Shown here in pieces: positions 42,985-55,255 of a stretch of DNA of 64,000 bases; position 1 is the stretch's first letter, and each line of letters starts with the position of its first letter. The stretch spans positions 62,001 to 126,000 of the forward strand of contig WTXD01000006.1 in assembly GCA_022496205.1 (NCBI GenBank). Direction: 5' to 3'. Under the pieces are notes generated by a model. The model saw only the letters and a program-made list of their open reading frames with translations, had not been told where the DNA came from and made no database searches. This DNA is from Gloeopeniophorella convolvens (Eukaryota > Basidiomycota > Agaricomycetes > Russulales). Both the position numbers and the translations under genes were made by a program.

Positions 42985-45781
42985 ATGACTACGACGAGGG
43001 AGTTCAGGTTGAGAACGGGCACCGACAGGTTCACCCCCAAGGACCTCATCGAGCTGTCCCGCCCCGGCGCGGGCGCGGCCAACGCCGACGGCGATCTTGT
43101 GCTCGTGGCAGTCTCCAAATACTCCTTCGCCGAAAAGAAGTAAGCCTTCTCGTCGTCCGCTCTGCGACTCGCCCCGTTGACTGTCAGCTGCTAGAAACCG
43201 CAAGTCGATCTTCATCGCGCCGCTCGAGTCCTCCGTCCAGCCGCTCGAGGTGCCGCTCGCCAATGGCGGCGAGGCATTCTGGCTCGACTCGCGCACCGTC
43301 GGCCATGTCGTCGCGGACGACGACAGCAAGGTGTCCAACCTCTACGCGATCTCGGTGGAGTTCACCACCGAGAATCTCAACGTGACCCCGGAGCCGCCGG
43401 TCCTGCTTGGCAAGTTCCCCACCGCGTCGCCTTCGAGCTTCCGCTACGCGGCCAAGGCCGGCGTGCTCGTCTTCGCGGACAACGTGTACGAAGACGGTGA
43501 CTTGACCAAGGTGCGCGAGAACGACAAGGAGTGGCAAGAGCGCGGCAACACCGCGCTCGTCTACGACGAGACCTACGAGCGGCACTGGGACACCTGGACC
43601 GCGCCCAAGCGGCCGTCTCTCTTCACCGTCAAGCTCTTCAAGGGCCCCAATGACAAATGGCACTTCGGAGACAAGTTCTTCAACGTCCTGAACGGCACCG
43701 GGCACGTGCGTGTTGTCGATGCGCTCAGGTTGCTCCCCGCTGACGTTTGGACAGCACGCTCCCGTTGAGCCGTTTGGTGGAACCGACGACTACGACGTGT
43801 CTGACGAGTACATCGTGTACACTACGAAGGATGCCGAGCTGCCAGAGGCCTGGCACACCAAGCAAAACGTTGGCGCGCCCATTCTGTCCCTGTCAGCCCG
43901 CTGAATGGACATCGCAGGTGTACATCGTGGACTTCACTGGTAGCCAAAAGCCGCGCGAGCTTACATCGGGCCAACAAGGCGCTACGCACAACCCTGTCTT
44001 CAACGCGCAGGGCGATAAGGTTGCCTGGACGGAACTCGACAAGGATGGATATGAGTCGGATAGGCAAGTTGCTCTCATGTTCTCTGGCCTCCGGGATGAC
44101 ACCTTGTGCAGGGCAAAGATCGTCATCTACGACTTGAAGAAGGACGTCCGATTCACGCTCACTCAGCCTTGGGACCGCTCTACTGACGGTCTTTCTGTGA
44201 GCACCGATTTTCTGGATGCGTTGCGACTCCAACTCTTATTGCCTCGCAGTTCTCGCCCGACTCCGCGTTCCTCTACCTGACGGCTGGCGACCATGCGCGC
44301 AACAAGCTCTTCATCCTCCCCATACCCGATACGCCTGACCAGTCCTCGACCCATCCTCCTCTCCCGCCTTACTATTCCATTCCTCAGCCGCTCACCGACA
44401 GCGGTGCCGTCACTGCCGTACAGACCCTGCCCAATGGCAGGCTTATCTTCTCCCGCTCCTCGCTCCAGGGTCCGAACGACGTATACATCGTCCGCGGACT
44501 TCGCGAGCTCGAGGCGGACCTCGCCCGAGCCAAGAGCGACTTCAAGCCGAAGGTCGCGCCGCAGCAGATCACCAGGTTCACGGAGGAGGCGCTGACGGGG
44601 AAGACGCTGCGCCCGCCGGAAGACTTTTACTTCGAAGGTGCTGAGGGCAAGACGATACACGGGTTTGTCATCAAGCCCTACGGGTGGAAGGAAGGCGAGA
44701 AGACCAAGTATCCTGTACTGCTGTGGATCCACGGAGGTACGCGGAAGCAGTCGCGCGCCATGGGCTGCGCTGACCGTAAGCTGCAGGTCCGCAAGGAGTC
44801 TGGGATGACCGCTGGTCCACGCGGTGGAACCCGAATGTCTTTGCACAGCAAGGATACTTCCTCGTGGCCATCAACCCCACCGGCTCCACGACGTTTGGCC
44901 AAGGTACAGTGCCCGCCATCCAATCTGCACACTCCGAGCTGTTAATGACGCGCTCTTTGTAGAGCTCACCGATGCGATCGCCAAGGACTGGGGAGGAAAG
45001 CCGTTCGTCGACCTTCAGAAGGGCTGGAAATACGCCCTGGATAAGTACCCCGAGATCGACCCTGACCGCGCCGTTGCAGCCGGTGCTAGCTGGGGTGGCT
45101 ATGCCATCAAGTTCGTGCACTGTCCCGCGCGAGCGACAAGTTCCGTGTGCTCACCTTCAACATAGCTGGATCCAGGGCCACCCCGAGTTCGGGTTCAACT
45201 TCAAGGCGCTCGTATGCCATGACGGCGTCTTCGACGCGACCTACAACGGCTTCTCCACGGACGAGCTCTTCTTCGTGAGCACCGTCCACGTTTGTCTACC
45301 TCACCGCTCGGCCGCTCACCGCTGCGGACGCAGTTCAACCACGAGTGGGGAGGCCGCCCCTGGGATAAGGAGGCCAAGGAGTTGCTCGACAAGTTCAACC
45401 CGATCAACTTTGTGCACCGCTGGTCGACGCCGCAGCTCGTGATCCACGGCAGCAAGGACTACCGCCTGCCCGAGACGGACGGAATCGGCGCGTTCCACGC
45501 CCTGAAGCAGTGCGCACCCCTCCATCTGCGATGACGTCGCCGCCGTGTACTGACGGCGAACACAGGCAAGACGTGCCCGCTCGGCTGGTCATCTTCCCCG
45601 ACGAGAACCACTGGGTGCTGAACCACGGCAACAGGTGCTCCTGCTGTTTGCACCACTGTCCGCGCGGAAGCTGACCCGTTCTGCTTGCAGCTTGAAATGG
45701 CACTATGAGGTGTTCAGGTGGTTCGACCTGTTCGTAGGAAAAGACGACGAGGACGCAGAGATTGTGCAATTGAAGGACTAA
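42985..45781 (+). CDS. S9 prolyl-oligopeptidase family peptidase (dipeptidyl-peptidase V-like)
   Basis: Serine peptidase with an N-terminal beta-propeller and a C-terminal alpha/beta-hydrolase domain. N-terminus [20 protein letters not shown] (42985). Propeller blades include [61 protein letters not shown] and [15 protein letters not shown]. Hydrolase domain: [27 protein letters not shown], nucleophile GASWGGYA (about 45085), [14 protein letters not shown], Asp in HGSKDYRLP (about 45445) and His in [11 protein letters not shown] (about 45605). The full catalytic triad is present. An open extension upstream to 42898 adds a hydrophobic leader (MWFPRAALFGFAAQL); whether the enzyme is secreted depends on which start is used. 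Nine or more small introns. Confidence 0.9.
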
Positions 45782-46313
45782 GTCGAGGGTGTATCAGAGC
45801 ATACAACAAACATGTAGTACAAGCCACAGAGTATCTATTCAGTATTGCCAAGTTGTAATTTCCCAGAATCAAAGCATCGTTACACAGGCGCCGCGTTACT
45901 TAACTGGAGCGCGCAGCTGGTGAACCAGTGCCATTCGATAGTCAGGCTCTCGTGACGGCCCATCATACGCGAAATAGTACCTTCGACAAACCGGTCACTC
46001 GAAACTCGTGAACGCAAACTTGTTGTCGAAGAAGAGAAGTTCCTTCCCTGTACCCAGCCCTTTTGGTACACCCGAAAGCGCGGCCCGAGTTGCTCTCTTT
46101 CGATCAGCCAAAGCCTCTATGTGTGAAACCACTGTAGCCAACGAACCGGAGGCCGCCCCCAAACCTCTCGGTGACGAACCTGACAAACCCAAGATTCCGC
46201 GATACTTGAAGTGGGGTCAGGTTGCGGAAGAACCGCACGGCCGAACTCAGACTCGACGCATCCAGTCTCGCCGCTGCTCAGACGGCGAGGAGGGAAGGCG
46301 GTTTCTGGAGGTC
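45782..46313. other. Convergent intergenic region with decayed extension of the CHAT gene
   Basis: Downstream of the peptidase and of the TPR-CHAT gene. On the minus strand, just after the latter's stop, LQKPPSLLAV can be read in frame, as expected for continued CHAT sequence, but a second stop follows. I find no HFACHG or SACETG-like block. Confidence 0.45.
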
Positions 46314-48902
46314 TCATGGCGTCCGCTCACGCGAAGCGATCAGGGCGGAGAGGCTCGGGGTGTACGAGCACACGTAGAGGTCGCAGAGGTAATCAGGCTG
46401 GGCGCTAGGGTCCGCCGAGCGCGATGGGATCGGACCGGCGGCGTGGATGGGGAGCGAGCCCAGCGCCGAGGTCGGGCACCACCAGATGCGGGACTGCTCC
46501 GGGATGCAGAGCTCCTCGAACTTCTCGAGGACAGGCCGCGCGATGAGTTCGTACGCCCCTTCCAGCGTCTGTCGTAGCACGCGCGCGTACTGCTTCGACT
46601 CAAGCAAGTGCTTCGTGCGCGTCTCCACGAGCCGACGTGCCAAGGATGTAGTCTTATCGAAGAAGTCTGCTGGGGTGGGGATGTGGATGATAGGTTGGTT
46701 GTACCGGACGATGAGGATGTCGGAGCGGTATCTGGAATGGTTGACGATGATCACTGGGCCAGCTATGGCTGCAGCTTGAAGGCGGCTGTACGGCGCGGGC
46801 TTCCAGAAGTCTTCGAAACCTGGTAGCTCTTGAACCTGCGCCACAATCCTCTCCATTTCGTCGGAGAGCTTGCGTTTCCGTGCCAGGGCAACGCTCAAGG
46901 GGTCCTGGTGCCCGGAAGGGCCACCATATTCTTCGTCCGCTTGGGTGCGTGTGTGGGGATTGATGTCGGCGGACGCGGTCGCCACCGCCTCCAGAGCCGA
47001 ACTGACGTCCATGAACCGATTCGCCAACGCCTCGTCGACCCCACGAAGTCGTTCCACCGGCGTCCGGAGACCGCGCATGCCGGACCATAGCATCGCTCTC
47101 CCCTGCTCGAGCATCTCCACGGCTTCTTCGTAGGCTCCAATTTCGATGGCGAACGATGCAGCGTCTGTGGAAAGCGACGCGCGGAGGCCATCAATGTCTC
47201 TGCCACCTATGAATTCGTGCTGTGCTAACACGGTGGGTCCCAGATCTAGAGAGCGCCGAAGCAGCGACAGGGCTTGACGATAGGCAGTCATAGTCGTCGG
47301 GTGCCCTGCGGCCCGTGCCCTGAACGACCAGGACTCTGCAGCCTCGAGCCGGAGGCGGACAGGAGAGAGTGGGTATTCAACTGCGGATTGACATAGGGAG
47401 ACCGACTCCTCGAGATGCGTTGGGTCATTGGTCAATTCGTACAGGCGGTACAGGGCGAAGCCGTAGTGAGAAAGCACCATGCACATTTCCGGGTGACCTT
47501 CGGGAGTGATGGAACGTGAACTTTGGAAGTGGAAGATGGCCTGATTGAGATCGTCGGCCATGCGGCTATGTTCGAAGCGAGCCAAGAAGGCGATCCCCTG
47601 AGCAAGGAGCGTCGCGCGTATCGCAGGATGCCCATCCGGATACAGCCCCAGCCCCTCGCGGAGGAGTTCAACTGCTTCATCAATGTCTGGCGTGTTCTGT
47701 GTAAGCCGGAATTGCCTTCGGAGGCCCAACGCGAGATTGTTCAAGTTGAGAGGACGTGCTGGGTGCCCCTGGGGTGTTAATGCCAGTACCTCTCGTTGAA
47801 GATGGACATGTTCGTCTATATCTTTACGATCGTGTGTTCGAAGGAAGCGCCAGGACATGGTCTTGGCCAAACCACTCAAGGACCGGTACCTGTCAACGTG
47901 CCCTGGAGGCCGCAAATCCAAGGAAGCGCGATAGTGCGACATCGCCTCTTCCAAGGTATCCATGTGGTTGAGTCGCTCAAAGCGAATCTCCAACGCGCCA
48001 GCAAGATTATACAGGATCTGGTCCCGGTCAGGCTGGCCAGGCGGACAGAGAGTGAGCGCCTCGCGAAAGCCGGAAATTGCACACTCCAGGTGTTCTAGGT
48101 TGTTGGTTCGGTCGAAGCGGACCTGCCAGGTATTGGCCAGGTTCATGATAAGCCACCTGCGCTCGGGATGGCCGACATCCAAATGGGACATTGCCTTTTC
48201 GAACAGCGCGATGGCCTCTTCCAGGTCGTTCTCCTCGCCCTTGTACTCGAAGGATCTCATCAGCGACGACGCAAAGTTGCTCATGAAGGAGGGGAGTGCG
48301 GGGTGGTCGGGTCGGCAACAGCGGAGGAGTTCGCGATTAAGGTCAATAGCCTCGCTGAGACTGGCTAGTTCTCCGGTCTGCTCAAATTTGAGTCTAACGG
48401 CGTTGGCAAGATTTGACATATACCCGTAGTAGTCGTCGGTATCTGGAGGCGTATTTGAGAGGATTGTGCGACGTATAGAGATATTATCCTCGATGTCTTG
48501 CAATCGGCCTCCTAGCTGGAATCTGGTTTCAAGCGCTCTCGCAAGATCCCCGAGGATGTCGACGCGGTCCAGGCCGGCAGCCTCGAGCGGGAGACCGGAT
48601 AGGTGGCGGAAATAGGAAATGGCATAGCCGAGATCATCTCTGTCCCCAAAATGGCGGAAGCGAGTGAGGAATAGGCTCGCAAGCTTGTGAAAGGTCGTGA
48701 TGGTGTGAAGAGGGTTGCGTACACCGCGCAAGAGGGCTTCGCCGTATTCCAAAATTGCATTATCAAGGTCCTCTTTTTGGTGCGCTAGCTCGTAGCGAGC
48801 GGAATGGAGCACCGCAAGGTCATGTGCAATGAGAGCACGGATGGGATGGAGGAAAGGACAAGCAGAGAGCTGGGTCTGCAGACGGGTGATGTGCGCGTCC
48901 AA
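46314..48902 (-). CDS. TPR-repeat protein with truncated CHAT domain
   Basis: A single 862-residue open frame. Residues about 1-640 are helical repeats of the Agaricomycete TPR type, with periodic blocks such as YMSNLANAVRLKFEQTG, NLANTWQVRFDRTNNLEHLE, LNNLALGLRRQFRLTQNTPD and GHP(A/E) turns. Residues about 640-862 begin a CHAT (caspase-HetF-associated with TPR) domain: VIIVNHSRYRSDILIV, WWCPTSALGSLPIHAAG and CSYTPSLSALI. The frame stops right there, before the region that normally holds the catalytic His and Cys. The protein as it stands should be protease-dead. Fungal TPR-CHAT proteins are suspected to act in programmed cell death or nonself responses. It is divergent from the coiled-coil gene (224 bp). 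Confidence 0.87.
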   Translation of the reverse strand: MDAHITRLQTQLSACPFLHPIRALIAHDLAVLHSARYELAHQKEDLDNAILEYGEALLRGVRNPLHTITTFHKLASLFLTRFRHFGDRDDLGYAISYFRHLSGLPLEAAGLDRVDILGDLARALETRFQLGGRLQDIEDNISIRRTILSNTPPDTDDYYGYMSNLANAVRLKFEQTGELASLSEAIDLNRELLRCCRPDHPALPSFMSNFASSLMRSFEYKGEENDLEEAIALFEKAMSHLDVGHPERRWLIMNLANTWQVRFDRTNNLEHLECAISGFREALTLCPPGQPDRDQILYNLAGALEIRFERLNHMDTLEEAMSHYRASLDLRPPGHVDRYRSLSGLAKTMSWRFLRTHDRKDIDEHVHLQREVLALTPQGHPARPLNLNNLALGLRRQFRLTQNTPDIDEAVELLREGLGLYPDGHPAIRATLLAQGIAFLARFEHSRMADDLNQAIFHFQSSRSITPEGHPEMCMVLSHYGFALYRLYELTNDPTHLEESVSLCQSAVEYPLSPVRLRLEAAESWSFRARAAGHPTTMTAYRQALSLLRRSLDLGPTVLAQHEFIGGRDIDGLRASLSTDAASFAIEIGAYEEAVEMLEQGRAMLWSGMRGLRTPVERLRGVDEALANRFMDVSSALEAVATASADINPHTRTQADEEYGGPSGHQDPLSVALARKRKLSDEMERIVAQVQELPGFEDFWKPAPYSRLQAAAIAGPVIIVNHSRYRSDILIVRYNQPIIHIPTPADFFDKTTSLARRLVETRTKHLLESKQYARVLRQTLEGAYELIARPVLEKFEELCIPEQSRIWWCPTSALGSLPIHAAGPIPSRSADPSAQPDYLCDLYVCSYTPSLSALIASRERTP

Positions 48903-49126
48903 GTCCTCCCTCGAGCTGACCCACGGTGGAGGGGCTGTGTCTCATGCACATGGGCAGCCTGTTCACTCGGGCAGAGCGCGGGGCTCACCGGTGTCGCCTT
49001 GCATCATACGGTGGTGGTTGTGTCCAAGGAACGCCGCACGGGAGGCGCGTGTCGCGTGATCTTGTGGTCACGAGGCGCGTCGGTCGACTGCTGGCAGAGA
49101 CTTCGGACACGCTCCACGGCCCAGCC
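48903..49126. promoter_or_regulatory. Divergent promoter region, TPR-CHAT / coiled-coil gene
   Basis: 224 bases between opposite starts; no clear TATA box. Confidence 0.4.
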
Positions 49127-50519
49127 ATGGCCGATCCTACTGTCGCCGTCGCCGACGCCCTCAAGGCCTTCTCCCAGGCCACCGTCTCTGCCGTGCGTCT
49201 GCGCACTCTCGTCTGTGCCCATCGCCCGCTCACAGATTCAAATCCAGCTCCGCGCATACGAGAACGGCGCGCGCTCCAGACTCACACAGTCCGAGGACGA
49301 TCTACGCGCGATCCGACGCGAACGCGACGACGCACTCCGAGAGCTGAGCGCCGTCAAGGAGCAGTCGCAAGTATGGGCCGCCGAGGTGGACAAGTGGAAA
49401 GCAGAGGTGCGTGCGTCCTCCGCTCCGCACCCGCGTACCGTTCCGCTCACCACATCATCATACTGCAGGTACCACCTCCACTCCTTTCTCTCCAGAGCCC
49501 CTGCCTGACCCGTATGTATAGAGCGCACACCAGGCCGAGCTGGTCGTTGAGCTCCGCCAGGAGGCGCAGCAATGGAAAGACCAGTGTTTGCGCCTCGAAG
49601 AGACGCTGCGCGGCGAGGCGCAGGCGTGGAAGGACCAGTTTCTGCGCGTCGACTCTGAGCGCTCGCGCCTCTACAACCTCTTCTCTGCCTCGTCCGCGCC
49701 GTCCTCCCAGGTACCCCAGCACCCCCCGCCGCGCTCCGTGCCGCTCATCGCCTCGGACCCTAAACCACAGGCCACGCTCACGCGCACACCAAAACGCGCC
49801 CCAGCGCCGCTCGCAGGCGAGTCCTCCGCTACCTCGTCCACGACGAAGCGCGCCTCCGTGTCGTCCTCCGCCGCGCGCCAGGACAAGGAAACGCTCAAGC
49901 TACCCCCGCGCTCGCCGACGAAGCAGCCGCTCACGCGCGTCATCCGCCGCGTGCAGGCGATCGTCGAGGTGCCCGTGAAGGAGGAAGAGGACGACGAGGA
50001 TCCCGAGCTCGACGCGGAGGCGCCGCCGGCGGAGGACGAGCTGCCCTTCGCGCCCGCGACTGCAAACACGAAGCTGCGCCGGGCGAGCGCGGGTTCGCGC
50101 CGGAGCCGCGTCGCGCTGTCGGATGAGGAAGAAGAAGAGGACGAAGGTGACACGTCGGACGCCGGCGACGGCGAATACGTCGACGAGGAGGAGGTCGAGA
50201 ATGCGATTGCTGCGCCCACGAAGGCCATTCCGTGGGGGCGGAAGCACATCCGCCGCGAGCCGGATGAGGAGGACGACGAGCTGATGATGTACCCCGAGGT
50301 GCGCACCCCTCGGGCCTGCTGCTCCTCTGTACCGTCTCTCACGCGCAGATTCGTGGGCGGCAGGATAACCCAGACGAAGCCTACGCTCCGCCACGGCGCC
50401 CAAAAAGCATCACGAACGTCGCTGCACCGCGACGCCCGACGACAACCGCACAAGCAAAGAAACGCAGAGCTACAGAGACAACCCAAGGCAGCACTGCGCG
50501 CACGAAGCGGCGAAAATGA
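49127..50519 (+). CDS. Unrecognised acidic coiled-coil protein, probably nuclear
   Basis: I do not recognise the family. Exon 1 encodes MADPTVAVADALKAFSQATV; after an intron (49193-49235) comes a long coiled coil (LTQSEDDLRAIRRERDDALR, VVELRQEAQQWKDQCLRLEE, WKDQFLRVDSERSRLYNLF). This is followed by a disordered Ser/Pro/Thr-rich middle with SPTK and PTK motifs (possible kinase sites), the block TRVIRRVQAIVEVPVKEEE, runs of Asp/Glu, and WGRKHIRREP. The last exon ends with the basic cluster KKRR...TKRRK, resembling a bipartite nuclear signal; stop at 50519. The mix of coiled coil, acidic runs and basic tail suggests a chromatin or kinetochore-associated protein, but that is only inference. Confidence 0.7.
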
Positions 50520-50814
50520 CCATTCTCTGCTCCCACACTTATTTTATGCTAACATCGCTATGTGTACATTACTTGTATCCTCCCGAGGGGTTTCTGTACA
50601 GCACTACCTTCACGTTCCCAGCGCTGGATCACGCTCCGCACGCAGAATCTCTGGAATAGATCAAATGTTACTGTAACACAGCCCCGAAGACCCACTGCGA
50701 CTATGCGAACACTCCATGTATTACGCGCCTCCGCGAGAGTAACCGTACATGATACAAAGCGCATGCTGTCCAGATCGTCGGGCATAAATACGACACCCGC
50801 ATGTCCGCCGAAGC
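50520..50814. other. Convergent 3' intergenic region
   Basis: 295 bases between converging genes; no feature identified. Confidence 0.5.
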
Positions 50815-52498
50815 TCACATCAGCTTGCCGTTGGCGTGCCCGTTGGATGCCGCGGCGCTCTTTTTCATGCTGCGCTGCGTCGCGAAGAGCGCGCTGTCCA
50901 GGATCGATGCTACCGTGAGCACACCGCCGACAATGGCGCATGTTCTGGACGCGTGTCAGACTTGCCTGCGTACTGAGAACAGAAGGGTAGCTCACGATGT
51001 CAAAAAGTGCGCGAATGATTGGCGCGTCTCTCGATGCGAGACGAGGATGGGCGAGATCTCAAAGTTGAAGAACGCGCCTGGACGCAGCCACAGGGTTAGC
51101 TTCCTGTAAGGGATCGAGCGGAGGCGAATACTCACCAGGAATGCCCGAACTGCCATGCTGGATATGCAATCCTTCGTTTGTATTTCCGGCATGGCCCGTT
51201 GTAAGGTCACGCTCAAAGTGCGTGACGCTGTATTGGAGAGAGTTGACGACTTGACCTTCGAGCGTCTGGAATTGCGTCGAGACGACCTTGAGGAAGTACT
51301 GGAACATATACTGTGCCTTCGACGTCTGTCGCACCAGAGTCAGCACTGCCGCATGTCTCACGCATCGCGGTCCTCACGCACCCTAGCCATGTGCGTGTCG
51401 AGCGGGTTCTGGTAGATGCCCATACGTTCGCGCATGTCCTTGGTGACCTGCGCCTTGGACGCATCGGCCTCATCGTCCGCCGTGAAGAAAAAGTGGTGAA
51501 CGGTATGCGAGAAGTCGTGGCGGTTGCCGTCGTTCTTCAGATACGGTACGAGCTCGTAGATCTGCGACTGAGCCGACTGGAACGAGCGGCCAGGCGAGAG
51601 GTGGATGTTGCCGATGACCTTGTTGACGCGCACGCGACCTGCGATATTGCATCCTTCCGAGGACTGCTCCTGGATGCGGTCCGCCCAATGCTCCTCTACA
51701 CACTGTTCCCTGCCTGAGTTTTGGTGCGATATCGTGCAAAGCTAGAGTCCGCACCTGTTCTATCGCACCGGGGTTACCAAAGCTCCAGCCCTTCGCGACG
51801 TACGCTTCACGAACAGAGTCACACGAGTTGCAGCATCCGCTCTCTGGCGGCTCGCCACCGTAACACGAGCCGCAATATCCCGACGAGCGTTGTTCGTTCA
51901 GCTTGTCGATATCGTTGCGCAGATCCGCGACCTGCGAGTTCGGGACAGTGGTCCCTGCCGCCGTGAGACGGGTCTTGATGACATTGTGCGAGATGTCGCG
52001 CTGGAGCTCGCCAGAAATATCCATCACGTCCAGAGAAACCACTGATCATTCGCCGTGCAGTCGTCAGTGGACCGGTAGAGCTGCCGGGAGGCGGGAAGGC
52101 CGGGTGCTCACGGTAGCATGGCACTCTTGGGAACGTCACGTTCAGGTGTACAGTCAGCTTCTCTCCTCTGCTCCGGTCGACAACGACTGAGGTGTCCATC
52201 GTGACACGGCGGTAGTCGAAAAATTCCATGAACGTGAATGATAAGATGATTGCAGCAGAAACCAGCGTCACTGCGCGCCAACACAACATTCAGCTACCCC
52301 GAGTCGAGCTCCACAGGTAGGACATGTACGCACGGAACGCTCCTGTACGCGTCCTGACCTTTACGTCTTCCATGGTCTAGGTGCATTGCATCGCCGGTGA
52401 GCAGGAAGCGAACGCGGGCAGGTCGGGAGGATGACATGACATACTTTGCCAAAGGCATCCATGGTCTTGAGACCGCCGAGGAAGCTCTTGGCCGGCAT
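50815..52498 (-). CDS. ERV46: COPII vesicle cargo receptor ERV46 (ERGIC-3)
   Basis: Membrane protein cycling between ER and Golgi, partner of Erv41. Start MPAKSFLGGLKTMDAFGK (52498), then after introns TMEDVKVRTRTGAF and the first membrane helix LTLVSAAIILSFTFMEFFDY. The lumenal domain contains LSLDVMDISGELQ, cysteine pairs CGSCYGG and CCNSCDSV, GCNIAGRVRVNKVIGNIH, DFSHTVHHFFF and YFLKVVSTQF. The second helix region is SPILVSHRETRQSFAHFLT / GGVLTVASILDSALF, followed by a short cytosolic tail ending NGKLM at 50815. About seven introns of 50-70 bases. All landmarks are in order and no lesion was seen. VPS45 follows on the same strand 287 bp upstream. Confidence 0.92.
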
Positions 52499-52784
52499 TT
52501 TGACTGCAGCAAAGCCGGGGGTAAGGAGGAGGATGAGAGCGAGAGCGAGAGAGAGGGCGAAGCGGTGTGGAAGAAATAAAAGAGAGACGATGCGGTGCGT
52601 GACGAGATGGTGCTACGTGTCCACTTGCGCGACCCGGTCACGCGGCCTTCCGACGAGCCCATCCGACTTTTTGCCCTGTATTCGACCGCGCGGTCTCCGT
52701 CTTCGACCCCCTCCTGCCACGTTGGCCTTCTACGTCCAGGAAAAAGCTCAGATCCATTACCGCATCACTACTAAACTCGCTCGA

Positions 52785-55237
52785 CTACTGTAAACCAATA
52801 CGGTCCACGCCCTGCTTAACCTTGCCAAGCAGATTGCGCATGCCATCACGGATCCCATCTGCCTGTAGACCCGGTCCCTCGCCGCTCGTCCGGTACACTC
52901 CTGTCCCGGCTGGCCCGCCCAGCGTCAGGCTCACGCCTCCGAGGTTCACGTTCAGCGCTGGCGCATTGGACGCCGACTCTGGTGGCGGCTCGTAGACGGC
53001 CGCAGGGAAGCCAGCCGCGGCAGAATCGATCATTTCAAGGAAGCTGCAGATGTGGCGTCGGCATAGAAGTAGAGATATCACTGGCACGTGCATACCTTGA
53101 AGAATTGTGCACGCAAGTTCCACCGAGCAAGAGACGCGTGCCGCCTGCGCCACCAGACGCTGGATCCTGATTTAGCAGCGCAACAGTTCTCGCTTCCTCG
53201 TAAGTAGTGCCGCCAATCATAAAGATAATCACATCCTGGGGTCTGAGCGCATCGTGAGTGAGCACGCTATGCATCATGGCTCGAGAGCATACCTCTGCAA
53301 TCCGGCATTGAAGCCTGTAGAGTCCAAGAATGCATGGCTCGTCTCCTTCAATCTGCCCTTGAACAGGTTCTCTAAAGTCTCGGATAGATGCGGTGTGTGT
53401 TGCATGTACACATTCTCCACACCCTGCACCAGGTTCTGAGTCGCAAGTCCACCCGAGACGGAAGTGACAAACCTTCAAGCCCTTCAGTGCTGAGCGTCCC
53501 AGCGCAAGAAGTGACTCGGTCGAGTAGAGATCGTCCTGGCGTTGGTCTGCGCCTGCGATATTCAGTAGGGCGTACACAAGCTTTGTAATGGATTAACACG
53601 CTGCTCGGTTTCATGGTCTGTGCACCTACTCGAGCGTCCTCTCGTCGAACGCCATTTTGTAGCGCCAAAGTAATTAGCGATGCAATATTGCTCGCCTGTG
53701 TCTTTTGGTATCGCAAAGCGTATAAAATGACGAGGCGAAGCTTGTTCCGCGGAGACACGTTATTGTCGGCGATGAAAGTTTGAACACTCTGCACCAAGCC
53801 TCGTCAGCGCGAAACGCAGTCTGAACCATTTTGGTCGCACCTTGAGGTCCGCTCCAGCTCTTGCTGCAAGCCCCTGTTCAACCTCGCCGAGTTCCAAGAG
53901 CTTATCCCGATCAACCAGCCGGCTGAGCTCTCCCACTAGTGCGACATGCTTGCTCACGTTCCCACCGAGCTTCCTGAACTCGGGGTACTCCTCTACGAAC
54001 CGTTTCATGTCCGTAATCGAGTTGATCGAAGACGGCTGTTGTGCAAGGGAGCGAGCTTGATATGACTGTACATACGTTTTCAGTGAGGTACCAAGGTCCC
54101 CGAACGTGGCGAGGTGATGTGCTTGGAAGAACGGGTCTGTGGAAGTCGTCAATGTGATTTCCTGAAACGGAGGCCCTCAGTGAGACGACCGTTCCAACAC
54201 GTTATTAGAAGCGGTTACGAACGGCGAGTTCTGGGCGGATGTCCGGCACACGGCTCATATCAACGCGACCATTCTGTATCCCGAGTAATTCGTGAACCAT
54301 AGCCTGATATGTCCATTGGGAGAGCATGGGTGTGACCGGGTCGTTTCGCCGATCAAGGATGAGCAGAAGGGGTGGGACCTGCGTTAACCGGAAGTCGAAA
54401 AGTTGCGACTCGGCTTGCATTCGATTCTGAGACAGGTCAATCAACCTTTTGGGAGGTAGACGACGGAAAGACGTACTTGCAACTCGACAGCGAGCTTTCT
54501 GGCCATGCCGCTCATCCTCTCGTATCGAACGACTGGTTTTTTCTTCAGACTGAGCATTACCGCGATCAGACCCTGGACATGTCGATCCAACGCCTTTGGG
54601 TCCCATGCATTTGGTGAAGAACCATACAATGGGGTAGTGGGCGATGGTGTATAATTGAGGGAGAAGAGGGATGAGAGGAGCGGCGCGTAATCAGCAAAGT
54701 ATTCCTAATAACGCGCTCTTAGTGTCCGTCGAGGTAAGAGTGAATAATGTAATACCTGGACTTCTCTTACGGCTTCGTACTCATCCGCATCTGCCAGACG
54801 CTCGATGGCGGTCTTGCTCAAGACGTTGCTGAAGTCTGATGCGGCAAAATGAACAACGAAGATCACAAACATGCCGGGAGGGGATGGCATTCACCCACTG
54901 ACACAAGTAATACTCTCCGTATTTTGGTTCTTTCAGCTCTGCCTCGAGCGCACCAAGGCTATCTTCGCTGTTCTGTAGGAAACATACGCACTTCATATGT
55001 GCCATGCGTTCGCGCTTCTTATTGTCGATGCGGTCGGTGAGGTATACTTGATGCGAGAGAAGAGTAGACTGAGTAGATGCAAGAGATACTATTGGGGTCT
55101 AGGGGGCGTTCAGCGCATAGCACTCCGCCTGTGGACTCATCACGCACTGTATGTGAATCCAGGAGAAGGACCTTCATTGCTGAAGGCACAGACACCATCT
55201 TAGTGATGTATGTTTCGACTGCCTTGACGACATCCAT
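52785..55237 (-). CDS. VPS45: SM-family vacuolar sorting protein VPS45
   Basis: Sec1/Munc18-type regulator of SNARE pairing at the trans-Golgi/endosome. Start [18 protein letters not shown] (55237; an in-frame ATG at 55255 would add MEGALR), then [184 protein letters not shown] and [20 protein letters not shown]. The C-terminal tail holds a Gly/Pro-rich segment, ending at 52785. The 'D-R-x-x-D-P-V-T-P' and 'GGxTYEEA' motifs are diagnostic of the SM family. Many introns; no lesion seen. Confidence 0.93.
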
Positions 55238-55255
55238 TCTGAGCGCACCCTCCAA

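Noticed and set aside
49671..50486. 271-residue Ser-rich minus-strand open frame
   Set aside because: Complement of the acidic region of the coiled-coil gene; low-complexity antisense artefact.
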